Source of the DNA: Bradyrhizobium liaoningense
GTDB taxonomy: Bacteria > Pseudomonadota > Alphaproteobacteria > Rhizobiales > Xanthobacteraceae
NCBI RefSeq assembly: GCF_018130825.1
Contig: NZ_JAFCJS010000009.1
Span: 236,253-300,252, forward strand
Reading direction: 5' to 3'
DNA: 64,000 nucleotides
Within the stretch, counting starts at the first letter, position 1, and the number at the start of each line of letters is the position of its first letter. A program made the translations under genes and the position numbers. This document shows positions 34,627 through 42,603 of the stretch, in pieces. The notes beneath the pieces were generated by a model. The model was not told the origin of the DNA. It worked only from the letters and a program-made list of their open reading frames with translations, and did no database searches.

Positions 34627-35429
34627 CGGATACGGACTTCCTCGAGGCCGATGAGCAGGCGCTGGCGCAGCGCTTCATCGACAAAGGCTTCGTCACCACG
34701 CCGGCTGACGACCGCGCCGGACTCGATCGCATCCAGCGGCGCGCCGCCGAGCTCGCGGCGGACTATCTCAAGCTGCCGCACAGCAACGATCCCTATGCGA
34801 TGCTCGACAGCATCCATACGCGCGTGAGCGTCGACGATCTCAACGGCCTGCGGCTGCACGTCTTCAACGGCCTCAACGCCGAGCCCTGGTTCCGCCCGAC
34901 CTATTTCCGTTTGGCGCGCTCGACGATCGAGACCATCGTCGGCAACGAGCTCTGCATGCAGCGCCGCGTCAATCTCAGCATCCAGATGCCCGGCGACGAT
35001 TCGTCCCTGCTTGCCACCCATTCCGATGTCTGGTCGGGCGACTCGCCGTTCGAGGTCGTGGTGTGGGTGCCGCTGGTGGATGTCCACCGCACCAAAGCGA
35101 TGTATCTGCTGCCTCCGTCGCTGAACGGCGACATGCAGGACCGGATGTCGAGCCTGCGCAGCGCCGAGGAGCTGTACAAGACCATCAAGCCGCACGCGAC
35201 CTTCATCGAGATTCCCTACGGTCACGTGATGCTGTTCAACCAGACCCTGATGCACGGCAATCGCGTCAACGAGGAGCCCGGCACGCGCTGGAGCATGAAC
35301 TGTCGGTTCAAGAGCATCATGTCGCCCTACGCGGACAAGCGCTTCGGCGAGTTCTTCGAGCCGATCCTGCTGCGTCCGGCGACGCGCGTCGGCATGCAGT
35401 ACAAGCTGCCGGGAGGCTTCCATGGCTGA
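34623..35429 (+). CDS. Sporadic carbohydrate cluster 2OG-Fe(II) oxygenase
   Basis: The 268-residue protein matches the family named for 2-oxoglutarate/Fe(II) oxygenases of sporadic carbohydrate clusters. Possible iron ligands are HSD (His about 133, Asp about 135) in LLATHSDVWSGDSPFEVV and a distal His in TLMHGNRVNEEPGTRW near 211, with the Arg of GTRW well placed to bind 2-oxoglutarate. It would hydroxylate or otherwise oxidise a sugar or nucleotide sugar; the reaction is not known to me. It is coupled to the neighbouring genes by 4- and 8-base overlaps. Confidence 0.8.
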   Translation: MTDTDFLEADEQALAQRFIDKGFVTTPADDRAGLDRIQRRAAELAADYLKLPHSNDPYAMLDSIHTRVSVDDLNGLRLHVFNGLNAEPWFRPTYFRLARSTIETIVGNELCMQRRVNLSIQMPGDDSSLLATHSDVWSGDSPFEVVVWVPLVDVHRTKAMYLLPPSLNGDMQDRMSSLRSAEELYKTIKPHATFIEIPYGHVMLFNQTLMHGNRVNEEPGTRWSMNCRFKSIMSPYADKRFGEFFEPILLRPATRVGMQYKLPGGFHG

Positions 35430-35814
35430 GCGAGCCGGTCACCGCGGCTACATCGGCGCCCGGCCGCTGAACGGCAGCCGCACCCCGCAGCACGTCCAGA
35501 ACATCGTGATCCGCGACTACGCGCGGCGGAAGAACTTGCACTATCTGCTCAGCGCCGTCGAGCACATCATGCCCGGCAGCTACATGGTGCTCGAGGACAT
35601 CCTGGACGAGCTGCCGCAGCTGCGTGGCCTGATTCTCTACAGCATCTTCATGCTGCCGCCCGACGAGGCACGGCGGCGCGAGATCTACGACCGCGTGCTG
35701 CGCGAGGGCTGCGATCTGCACGCGGCCGTGGAGGAGATCACGCTCTCGTCGCAGAAGGACATCCAGGCTGTCGAGGACATCCTGCTCGTCAACAAATTCG
35801 CGACCATCCTGTGA
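35422..35814 (+). CDS. LIC12192-family sporadic carbohydrate cluster protein
   Basis: This 130-residue protein is highly characteristic: GHRGYIGARPLNGSRTPQHV at residues 6-25, IRDYARRKNLHYLLSAVEHI, and LILYSIFMLPPDEARRREIY. I recognise it as the LIC12192 family, first named from Leptospira and found only inside carbohydrate clusters next to the 2OG oxygenase. There is no signal peptide or membrane segment and no catalytic motif I can name. Its constant pairing with the oxygenase suggests a partner or downstream enzyme, which is an inference. It overlaps the oxygenase gene by 8 bases. Confidence 0.8.
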   Translation: MAERAGHRGYIGARPLNGSRTPQHVQNIVIRDYARRKNLHYLLSAVEHIMPGSYMVLEDILDELPQLRGLILYSIFMLPPDEARRREIYDRVLREGCDLHAAVEEITLSSQKDIQAVEDILLVNKFATIL

Positions 35815-35839
35815 CGATGCCGCGATCCGGTTAACGACC

Positions 35840-36505
35840 ATGGCCGAGATCAACCTGCTCCAGCCGATGCACGCGTCGACCAGGCGGAACTACGTTCAAC
35901 GCGTGGTCGAGCATGACAAGGCGGAATCGGCGACAGTCGCCAGGCAATGGGGACGCGACTACTGGGACGGCGACCGGCGCTACGGCTACGGCGGATATCG
36001 CTACGACGGAAGGTGGCGCCCGCTCGCCCAGACCCTGATCGACCGCTATGGCATCAAGTCCGGCATGAGCGTGCTCGATGTCGGCTGCGGCAAGGGCTAT
36101 CTGCTGTACGAGTTCACCCAGCTCGTCCCCGACCTCACGATCGCCGGCATCGACATCTCCGACTATGGCATCGCGAACGCCAAGGAGGAGGTGCGGCCGC
36201 ACCTGAGGGTCGGTAGCGCCGTCGCGCTCCCCTACCCCGACCACAGCTTCGAACTCGTGGTCTCGCTCGGCGTGCTGCACAACCTCGCGCTCGAGGACGT
36301 CTTCCGCGCGGTGGGCGAGATCGAGCGCGTCGGACGCGGCGCCTCGAAATATCTGATGGTGGAATCGTTCCGCGACGAGCGCGAGAAGGCGAATCTCCTC
36401 TACTGGCAGCTCACCTGCCTGAGCTTCCATGGTCCGGAAACATGGGCCTGGATCTATGACAAATGCGGCTATCGGGGCGACCATGGCTTCATCTTCTTCG
36501 AATGA
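35840..36505 (+). CDS. Class I SAM-dependent methyltransferase
   Basis: The 221-residue protein has SAM motif I VLDVGCGKGYLLYEF near residue 77, the acidic motif II AGIDISDYG near 102, and a motif III-like region SFELVVSLGVLHN near 136. The N-terminal segment RQWGRDYWDGDRRYGYGGYR is aromatic and basic. It lacks the zinc-binding segment of the C-methyltransferases in this island, so an O- or N-methylation of the sugar is more likely. It follows the LIC12192 gene by 25 bases. Confidence 0.8.
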   Translation: MAEINLLQPMHASTRRNYVQRVVEHDKAESATVARQWGRDYWDGDRRYGYGGYRYDGRWRPLAQTLIDRYGIKSGMSVLDVGCGKGYLLYEFTQLVPDLTIAGIDISDYGIANAKEEVRPHLRVGSAVALPYPDHSFELVVSLGVLHNLALEDVFRAVGEIERVGRGASKYLMVESFRDEREKANLLYWQLTCLSFHGPETWAWIYDKCGYRGDHGFIFFE

Positions 36506-37061
36506 GACGGCGCATTCGCGCCCGCCGACCTCGCTGCGCGCGCAAAATCCGGAAGTCTACTATTCCGACGACGCCATCGTCACGGCGGACGATGCCACGA
36601 TCGCGGAGCTGAAGCGCATTGCCGCCGGCAACCCGCGCCTGCGCAGCCGGCTGTGCACGCATCCCGATCCCTCGTCCGGTCTGCACGAGATGCTCATCGT
36701 GCATCACCGCGAGGCCTATGTCCGGCCCCACAAGCATCTTGGCAAACCTGAATCGTTTCACGTGATCGAGGGCACCGCTCAGGTCATCATCTTCGAGGAT
36801 GACGGCCGCATTCGCGAGGTCCTCGAGATGGCGCCTTACGGCCAGGGCAAGCACTGCTACTACCGCATGCCCGAAAAGGTCTTCCATTCGATCCTGATCA
36901 CCTCGGAATGGCTGGTGTTTCACGAAACCACCGCCGGCCCGTTCGATCCGGCTCGCACGGCCTTTCCCGATTGGGCGCCTGATGGCAGCGACGCTGCCGC
37001 GGTCCGGGACTACGTCACAAAGACTGGTGCACTCGCCGCGAAGCATCTGACGGGACCGTAG
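36483..37061 (+). CDS. WbuC-family cupin fold protein
   Basis: This 192-residue cupin has the two short cupin motifs of WbuC-type proteins: EMLIVHHREAYVRPHKHLGK near residue 70 with metal-ligand histidines, then FHVIEGTAQVIIFEDDGRI, and a distal EKVFHSILITSEWLVFHET. WbuC-like proteins occur in O-antigen clusters; their reaction is not established. I start it at ATG 36483 (MASSSSNETAHS), which overlaps the methyltransferase gene by 23 bases. The 262 bases after it hold no gene; a short stem with a TTCG loop (37254-37267) lies just before the next gene. Confidence 0.75.
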   Translation: MASSSSNETAHSRPPTSLRAQNPEVYYSDDAIVTADDATIAELKRIAAGNPRLRSRLCTHPDPSSGLHEMLIVHHREAYVRPHKHLGKPESFHVIEGTAQVIIFEDDGRIREVLEMAPYGQGKHCYYRMPEKVFHSILITSEWLVFHETTAGPFDPARTAFPDWAPDGSDAAAVRDYVTKTGALAAKHLTGP

Positions 37062-37323
37062 TCTCCAATGCTTTTGCTGCTCGACTGTCACGCTGCGAAT
37101 GTTCGAGGACGAGCTAACCGATGAAGGCCGGGTACGAAAGCGCTGCAACAGCATGGCGTGCAATCGTCGCGGACGATCGGCAGCATCGTGGCCGATGGCC
37201 TTGTGAGGCCTTAGGCCGGACAACTTAAGAATTGTGGCACCTGTGCTGCAATATTAGCTTCGGCTAAGCTGGGTACCATTCAAGGATGCTGATTTCGTAC
37301 TACTCCTGCAAAGAGCCAAACCC

Positions 37324-38541
37324 GTGACCGATCATTGCCGTCTCTGCCATTCGACCAATTTGCGACCGGTCATCGACCTCGGACAGATGCCGATTGCACA
37401 TCGGCTTCGACACAGTCGGAACGAACAGGAGGAACGGTACCCGTTCGAGGTGCTCGCCTGCGGCGAGTGCGGCCTGCCTCAGATCGACAAGCCGATCGAT
37501 CCCGACATCCTGTATCGGCAGTTCAACTACAATTTCAGCAGCTGGAAGCCCGAGCCGCACCAGGTCGACGAGCTCGATACCATCGCGAAATTCTCAAGCC
37601 ACCAATCCGTGTTCGAGATCGGCTGCAACGACGGCCTGTTCATGGACAAGCTGCGCGAACGCGGCGCGAAGGTCCTGGTCGGCGTGGAGCCCAACCCGGT
37701 GTCGGGCAAGATCGCCCGCGAGCGCGGCATCAAGGTCTATGCCGACATGATCAGCCCGGCGATGTGTCACGACGCCGTGGCGCAGACCGGCAAGTTCGAT
37801 CTCGTCGTCTCGCGCCAGGTGCTGGAACACATCGTGGATTTCGAGAACTTTTTCGATTGCGTGAAGATCGCGCTCAAGGACGACGGGCTGCTGTTCATCG
37901 ACGTGCCCGACTTTGATCCTGGCTCGACTGCCGGAGACCTCTCCGTCCTCTGGGAGGAGCACGTCAGCTATTTCACCGAGCCGACCCTGCTCGCCCTGCT
38001 GGCGCGCCACGGCTTCGAAGCGGTGTCCGTGAAGAAGTACAATTTCAGCGGCGGCAGCCTCGCGATCGCGGCCCGCCGCGCCGCGCACCAGGTGACGCCC
38101 CCGCCCGCCCCAGCCGGCGTCGGCGAGAAATTCGGCCAGCGCGCGAGGGAGTATGGCGCACGCCTGCGCCCCATTCTCGCCAAGGCCCGCGCCAGCGGCG
38201 CCGAGATCGCCATTTACGGCGCTGGCTGCCGCGCCTGCACCTTCACCAATGCGCACGAACTGGCGGATCTCATCGACCTCTCGGTCGACGACCAGAAGGA
38301 GCGCCAGGGGCTATTCCTGCCGGGCACCGGGATCCCGATCCGCTCGCCGGAAGACCTCATCGGCAAGTCGAATGCGCTCGTCTGTCTGCTGGCCGTGAAC
38401 CACGAGAACGAGGCCAAGGTCAGCAGCCGGCTGCGCGAGAACGTGAAGCGCCCGCTGCACATCGTCTCCATCTTCGCGCCCTCCGACATCTGGAGCGAGC
38501 TCGATCGCCTCGAAGCGACCGCAGGGTCGCGGCATGGCTGA
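37324..38541 (+). CDS. Zinc-binding sugar C-methyltransferase
   Basis: The 405-residue protein has the same three-part plan as the gene at 23116-24408. N-terminal CRLC (residues 5-8) and CGEC near 44 form the zinc site; the SAM motif VFEIGCNDGLFMDKL is near 99; and the C-terminal Rossmann-like part has IAIYGAGCRACTFTNAH near 297. It should add a methyl group to a carbon of a keto sugar. It starts at GTG 37324 after a 262-base gap and begins a second tight run of genes, overlapping the next gene by 8 bases. Confidence 0.85.
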   Translation: MTDHCRLCHSTNLRPVIDLGQMPIAHRLRHSRNEQEERYPFEVLACGECGLPQIDKPIDPDILYRQFNYNFSSWKPEPHQVDELDTIAKFSSHQSVFEIGCNDGLFMDKLRERGAKVLVGVEPNPVSGKIARERGIKVYADMISPAMCHDAVAQTGKFDLVVSRQVLEHIVDFENFFDCVKIALKDDGLLFIDVPDFDPGSTAGDLSVLWEEHVSYFTEPTLLALLARHGFEAVSVKKYNFSGGSLAIAARRAAHQVTPPPAPAGVGEKFGQRAREYGARLRPILAKARASGAEIAIYGAGCRACTFTNAHELADLIDLSVDDQKERQGLFLPGTGIPIRSPEDLIGKSNALVCLLAVNHENEAKVSSRLRENVKRPLHIVSIFAPSDIWSELDRLEATAGSRHG

Positions 38542-39739
38542 CGACAAGCTCTTCAACTACTACGAACGTCAGAACGTCCTGCCGACGTTCGGGAATTTCA
38601 AGTCGTCCGCCGAACTCGATGCATATGCCAGCCAGCGGCGCGAGCTGTTTTCGGACAAGCTCGTGCTGCCGCCGCGGCTGTTCCGCGATGCCGAGGTGCT
38701 CGAATTCGGTCCTGATTCCGGTGAGAACGCCCTCGTGTTTGCCGGCTGGGGCGCGAATATGACGCTCGCCGAACCGAACCGGCATGCGCATCCGAAAATC
38801 GAGGCCTATTTCGCGCATTTCGGCCTGACCGAGCGCCTGCGCGAACTCGCATTGGCCGATGTCGAGGGATTTCGCGGCCAGCGCCGCTTCGATATCATCG
38901 ATGCCGAGGGATTCATCTACACGGTGCAGCCGAGCGAGAAATGGCTCGGCATCTTCCACCGGCTGCTCAATCCGGACGGCTATGCCGTCGTTTCCTATTA
39001 CGAACGCTATGGCGGTTTCTTCGAACTCGCGCTCAAGGCGATCCATGCCGCCGGCAAGGCATTAACGGGCCGCCCGGCGCTGGAGACGGCGAAGTCACTG
39101 TTCGAGGCGAAGTGGAACAGCATTCCGCACACCCGCAGCTTCGAATCCTGGTTGATGGACGTGCTCGAAAATCCGTTCGTCCGCCACCGGTACTTCCTCG
39201 ATTCGGGCGCCCTTTGCACGGCTGCGCATGAGCAGGGGTTCGACATTCATTCGGCCTGGCCCGCCTATCGCGACAGCCTGGACGTCTACTGGCACAAGAA
39301 GGTCCTGTCGGCGGACGAGAAGCTGCGTCGCGCGACGCGCCACCTCGACCGCAGCCGCCTGAGCTTCCTCGGGGGACGGAAGCTTTATCTGGTCGGTCAA
39401 GCTGACGCTGTGAGCGCGATCTCGGCTTCGATCGAAGCGCTGGTGCTCGATGTCGACAGAATGATCGACGAGCCCTTCGGCGACAGCCTGCCCCGCGTGA
39501 TCGCGAGCCTCGCTTCGTTACGCGAGACGATCCTGACGACGGACATTCTCGCCGACGATGCTTCCGACATCGAAGCCATCACCGCGACGCTCGACAGTTT
39601 CCATCGCATCTTCGGCGCGATCGCGCGGCGCGATGCGTCCGCGATCACCGCCCTCACCCAGTCAGACCCGGCGTTCATCAACACCTGGGGTCAGCCGGCG
39701 CATTTCCTCGTCGTCAGGAAGCGCCTCGAGGGATCGTAG
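38534..39739 (+). CDS. Methyltransferase-like protein of the sugar island
   Basis: The 401-residue protein has a class I SAM-type segment VLEFGPDSGENALVFAGWGA near residue 55, followed by LAEPNRHAHPKIEAYF in the place of motif II, and a region FDIIDAEGFIYTV near 116. The C-terminal half (after about 250) is rich in charged helices and has no motif I recognise. It starts inside the end of the C-methyltransferase gene (8-base overlap) and ends 3 bases before the oxidoreductase gene. The substrate is unknown; methyl transfer is likely but not certain. Confidence 0.65.
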   Translation: MADDKLFNYYERQNVLPTFGNFKSSAELDAYASQRRELFSDKLVLPPRLFRDAEVLEFGPDSGENALVFAGWGANMTLAEPNRHAHPKIEAYFAHFGLTERLRELALADVEGFRGQRRFDIIDAEGFIYTVQPSEKWLGIFHRLLNPDGYAVVSYYERYGGFFELALKAIHAAGKALTGRPALETAKSLFEAKWNSIPHTRSFESWLMDVLENPFVRHRYFLDSGALCTAAHEQGFDIHSAWPAYRDSLDVYWHKKVLSADEKLRRATRHLDRSRLSFLGGRKLYLVGQADAVSAISASIEALVLDVDRMIDEPFGDSLPRVIASLASLRETILTTDILADDASDIEAITATLDSFHRIFGAIARRDASAITALTQSDPAFINTWGQPAHFLVVRKRLEGS

Positions 39740-39742
39740 CCA

Positions 39743-40777
39743 GTGAGGCCCGGCATTGGCATCATCGGGACAGGCATGGTCGGCCAGATGTGCCACCTCG
39801 CCAATTTCGCTGCCAATCCCGCCTGCCGCGTCGTCGCGATCGCCGATCTCCGGCCCGATCTGGCGGCCGCCGCCGCGCAGAAATTCGGCATCTCGCGGGT
39901 CTACGGCACGCACCGGGAACTGCTCGCGGATAGCGAGGTATCCGCCGTCATCGTCGTGACGAAGCGTCGCGCCACCGGCCCGATCGTGCTGGACGCGTTG
40001 AACAGCGGCCGGCACGTGCTGTCGGAGAAGCCGATGGCCTACACAACGGTTCAGGCCGCATCGCTGGTCGAAGCTGCGCGGCACCAGCAGCTCGTCTACA
40101 GCATCGGCTACATGAAGCGTCACGACGCCGGCGTAGCGCGCGCGCTGGCCCAGCTGGCGCGCCTGCGCACGGACGGCTCGCTCGGACGCGTCGTCGGCGC
40201 AAGAGGCTGGTGCTTCGGCGGCGACACCGGCCGATCGCACGACAACTTCGTCATGACCGGCGAAACCCGGCCGGACGGGCTTGAGCTCTGGCAGGATGGT
40301 CCCGACTGGATGCCGGGCACGCTACGGCCCGGCTACGACAACTTTCTGAACGTGTTCAGTCATATCATCAATCTCGCGCGCTACGTGCTCGGACCGTCGC
40401 CGACAGTCGCCGATAGCACCGTGGAGACCTCGGGAGCTGCGCGCATCACCCTCGATTTCGACGGCATCGCGTGCGCGCTGGACCTTGCGAACGGGACCAG
40501 GGGCGCTTGGCGCGAGGGACTGACGATCAATTTCGAGCGCGGGACCCTGACCATCGAATTGCCCCCGCCCTTTGCCGAGCGAGAGGCCCAGGTCGTTGTC
40601 GATCACGATGGTAAAAGAACGCGACTGACAAGTGCGAACAGCTGGGCATTCCGGCGCCAGGCCGATGCCTTTGTCTCCGACGTCATTGAACGCAAGAAGC
40701 CGCTGGCCTCCGGTGAGGACTCGGTGACTGACATCGCGCTCGCAGAGGCGGTCTGGAAGCGATGGGCTAGTGGCTAG
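39743..40777 (+). CDS. Gfo/Idh/MocA-family sugar oxidoreductase
   Basis: The 344-residue protein starts at GTG 39743 with the NAD(P) motif GIGIIGTGMVGQMCHLANFA (residues 4-23). The family motif EKP lies in HVLSEKPMAYTTVQAA near residue 95, with the following conserved YSIGYMKRHDAG near 118 and GLELWQDGPDWMPG in the substrate domain. These enzymes oxidise or reduce hydroxyl/keto groups on sugars or nucleotide sugars. It is the last gene of the rightward sugar operon. No clear terminator hairpin follows; a Bradyrhizobium-type repeat starts two bases after its stop. Confidence 0.85.
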   Translation: MRPGIGIIGTGMVGQMCHLANFAANPACRVVAIADLRPDLAAAAAQKFGISRVYGTHRELLADSEVSAVIVVTKRRATGPIVLDALNSGRHVLSEKPMAYTTVQAASLVEAARHQQLVYSIGYMKRHDAGVARALAQLARLRTDGSLGRVVGARGWCFGGDTGRSHDNFVMTGETRPDGLELWQDGPDWMPGTLRPGYDNFLNVFSHIINLARYVLGPSPTVADSTVETSGAARITLDFDGIACALDLANGTRGAWREGLTINFERGTLTIELPPPFAEREAQVVVDHDGKRTRLTSANSWAFRRQADAFVSDVIERKKPLASGEDSVTDIALAEAVWKRWASG

Positions 40778-40778
40778 A

Positions 40779-40850
40779 ACATGATCGGGAACAGTGCGAA
40801 GCGGTTTTCCGCAGAGATCAGGCGCAAGCAGCAATCTAAAGCGACATGGA
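40779..40850. repeat. Bradyrhizobium-type dispersed intergenic repeat fragment
   Basis: The stretch contains ACATGATCGGGAACAGTGCG, then AGCGGTTTTCCGCAGAGATC, then AATCTAAAGCG. I recognise this as a common dispersed intergenic sequence of Bradyrhizobium and relatives. This rests on memory of the family; only one copy is in the window. It sits between the last sugar gene and tRNA-Trp. Confidence 0.45.
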
Positions 40851-40974
40851 CCGCGACCACAACGATCCGCGGTCGCGACAGTGCGCCTTCAGGGACACAG
40901 GTCAGGCTCGGGGATGGAGACGCGGCACACATCACCTCGTCCCGCCAGCACCTCATCTAAGTGATTGATTTTGC

Positions 40975-41050
40975 TGGCAGGAGTGGCAGGGCTCGAACCT
41001 GCGACCCCCGGTTTTGGAGACCGGTGCTCTACCAATTGAGCTACACTCCT
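40975..41050 (-). tRNA. trnW: tRNA-Trp (anticodon CCA)
   Basis: The minus strand folds into a full cloverleaf of 76 bases. The acceptor stem is AGGAGTG pairing with CACTCCT, and the anticodon stem CCGGT/ACCGG encloses the loop CTCCAAA with anticodon CCA. The T arm is GCAGG-TTCGAGC-CCTGC. The terminal CCA is encoded. In many alphaproteobacteria this gene lies directly before secE on the same strand; here the orientation is kept, but about 18 kb of sugar genes lie in between. Confidence 0.97.
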
Positions 41051-41198
41051 ACGAACCTGCGTCGCCGCGGCTCAGGGCCGCTTTCAAGCACAGGGGGCGA
41101 CCGGATTGCAAGGGAGAAGCGCACAAGGGCCGCTTGTTCACAGTGCGACTTCTGGGCGACAGTTCGCTCCGAACGACAAGAACAACCCGGGAGCCCTC

Positions 41199-42425
41199 AT
41201 GAACGCCGCCCAAGCCGCCCTTAAGCCCGCCGCCGCAGCCCAGACGCCGCCTTTGCCGGAAGCCAGGCCCGAGACACTGGGGCTGTCCCGCCCTCGCCTG
41301 CAGGCCATATCGGACGCCTTCAAGCGCGAGATCGACAAGGGGACCGTCCCCGGCGTTACCGTGCTGGTAGCGAGGCGCGGCCAGGTCGGCTGGTTCGAGG
41401 CGCTCGGCAGGCAGAGCCCGGCGGGCACGGCGCCGATGGTGCGCGATTCGATCTTCCGGATCTTCTCGATGACCAAGCCGATCGTCTCGGTTGCGGTCAT
41501 GGCGCTGGTCGAGGACGGCCACCTCCTGCTGGGCGATCCCGTGGCCAAGTTCATTCCGGAGTTCGCCGACCAGAAGGTCGGCGTGGTCAGCGGCAGCAGG
41601 ATGGAGCTGGTTCCACCCAAGCGGGCGATGACGGTGCAGGATCTGCTCCGCCACACCTCCGGCCTCACCTATGAGCACCAGGGCGACGGGCCCGTGCACA
41701 AGCTCTACCAGGAGTCCCGCGTCCGCAGCCGCAAGATCACCAATGCCGAGCACGCAAGCCTGGTGGCGAGCTTCCCCCTGGTCTGCCACCCCGGCGATGA
41801 ATTCAACTACAGCCGCTCCACCGACATCCTCGGCCGCATCATCGAGGTCGTCAGCGGCAAGTCGCTTGGTACATTCCTCTCCGAGCGCGTGCTTGCGCCG
41901 CTGCAGATGGCCGAGACCGGCTTTGCGACCTCCGGGACCAATGCCGACAGGCTCGCCGAGCCGTTCGCGGCCGATCCCTGGACCGGCGACAAGGTCGCCC
42001 TCTTCAACATGCTCGAGCAGCCGGTGATGGAATCCGGCGGCGGGGGTCTGGTCTCGACCACGATGGACTACGCCCGCTTCGCGCTGATGCTGCGCAACGG
42101 CGGCACGCTCGACGGCAACAGGATCATCGGCCGCAAGTCGCTGGAACTGATGGCGTCCGATCATCTTGGGCCGCACGTTCCGACCAACGGTACCCTGCTG
42201 TCGCCCGGCCACGGTTTCGGCCTCGGCTTCGCGGTGCGCACACAGGCCGGCATCGCCCCCTTCCCCGGCAGCGTCGGCCAGTATTTCTGGAGCGGCATCG
42301 CGGGAACGTTCTTCTGGATCGATCCGAAGGAGGACCTGTTCGCGGTGTTCATGACGCAAGGGCCAGGCCAGCGCGACTACACGCGCACCCTGGTGCGAGA
42401 TCTGGTTTACGCGGCGGTGGATTAG
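41199..42425 (+). CDS. Serine hydrolase of the beta-lactamase class C family
   Basis: The 408-residue protein has the active-site SxxK as SMTK (residues about 90-93) in IFRIFSMTKPIVSVAVMAL, the second motif tyrosine in EFNYSRSTDILG near 205, and a C-terminal GHGFGLGFAV segment in the position of the third motif. Proteins of this group include esterases, transesterases and D-amino-acid peptidases; real beta-lactamase activity is unlikely without further evidence. No signal peptide is seen, so it is probably cytoplasmic. ATG 41199 has a GGGAG ribosome binding site. It converges with the SDR gene across a long inverted repeat. Confidence 0.85.
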   Translation: MNAAQAALKPAAAAQTPPLPEARPETLGLSRPRLQAISDAFKREIDKGTVPGVTVLVARRGQVGWFEALGRQSPAGTAPMVRDSIFRIFSMTKPIVSVAVMALVEDGHLLLGDPVAKFIPEFADQKVGVVSGSRMELVPPKRAMTVQDLLRHTSGLTYEHQGDGPVHKLYQESRVRSRKITNAEHASLVASFPLVCHPGDEFNYSRSTDILGRIIEVVSGKSLGTFLSERVLAPLQMAETGFATSGTNADRLAEPFAADPWTGDKVALFNMLEQPVMESGGGGLVSTTMDYARFALMLRNGGTLDGNRIIGRKSLELMASDHLGPHVPTNGTLLSPGHGFGLGFAVRTQAGIAPFPGSVGQYFWSGIAGTFFWIDPKEDLFAVFMTQGPGQRDYTRTLVRDLVYAAVD

Positions 42426-42600
42426 TCTCGTGCCCCGGACGCGCTGCAACGCTCCATAAGCGCGTTCACGCGCGTCTTCGACGCGCTATGGCGTTGCTGC
42501 GCAGAGCCGGGGCCCATGTCTCCGCGATCTCGCTCTTGGCTTTCTGGGTCCCGGCCCCGCGGAGCAGCACTTCGTGCTGCGCCGCGTCCGGGACACGAGA
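42426..42600. repeat. 175-base intergenic inverted repeat
   Basis: The ends TCTCGTGCCCCGGACGCG (42426-42443) and CGCGTCCGGGACACGAGA (42583-42600) are inverted copies with one mismatch. The interior has further GCGC-rich pairing. It fills the whole gap between two converging genes, starting right after one stop codon and ending 3 bases before the other. It resembles dispersed palindromes of Bradyrhizobium and may double as a bidirectional terminator. Confidence 0.75.
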
Positions 42601-42603
42601 TCC

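Noticed and set aside
41199..42425. True beta-lactamase / antibiotic resistance gene
   Set aside because: SxxK and a Tyr motif are present, but these are shared by esterases and peptidases, and no export signal is seen.
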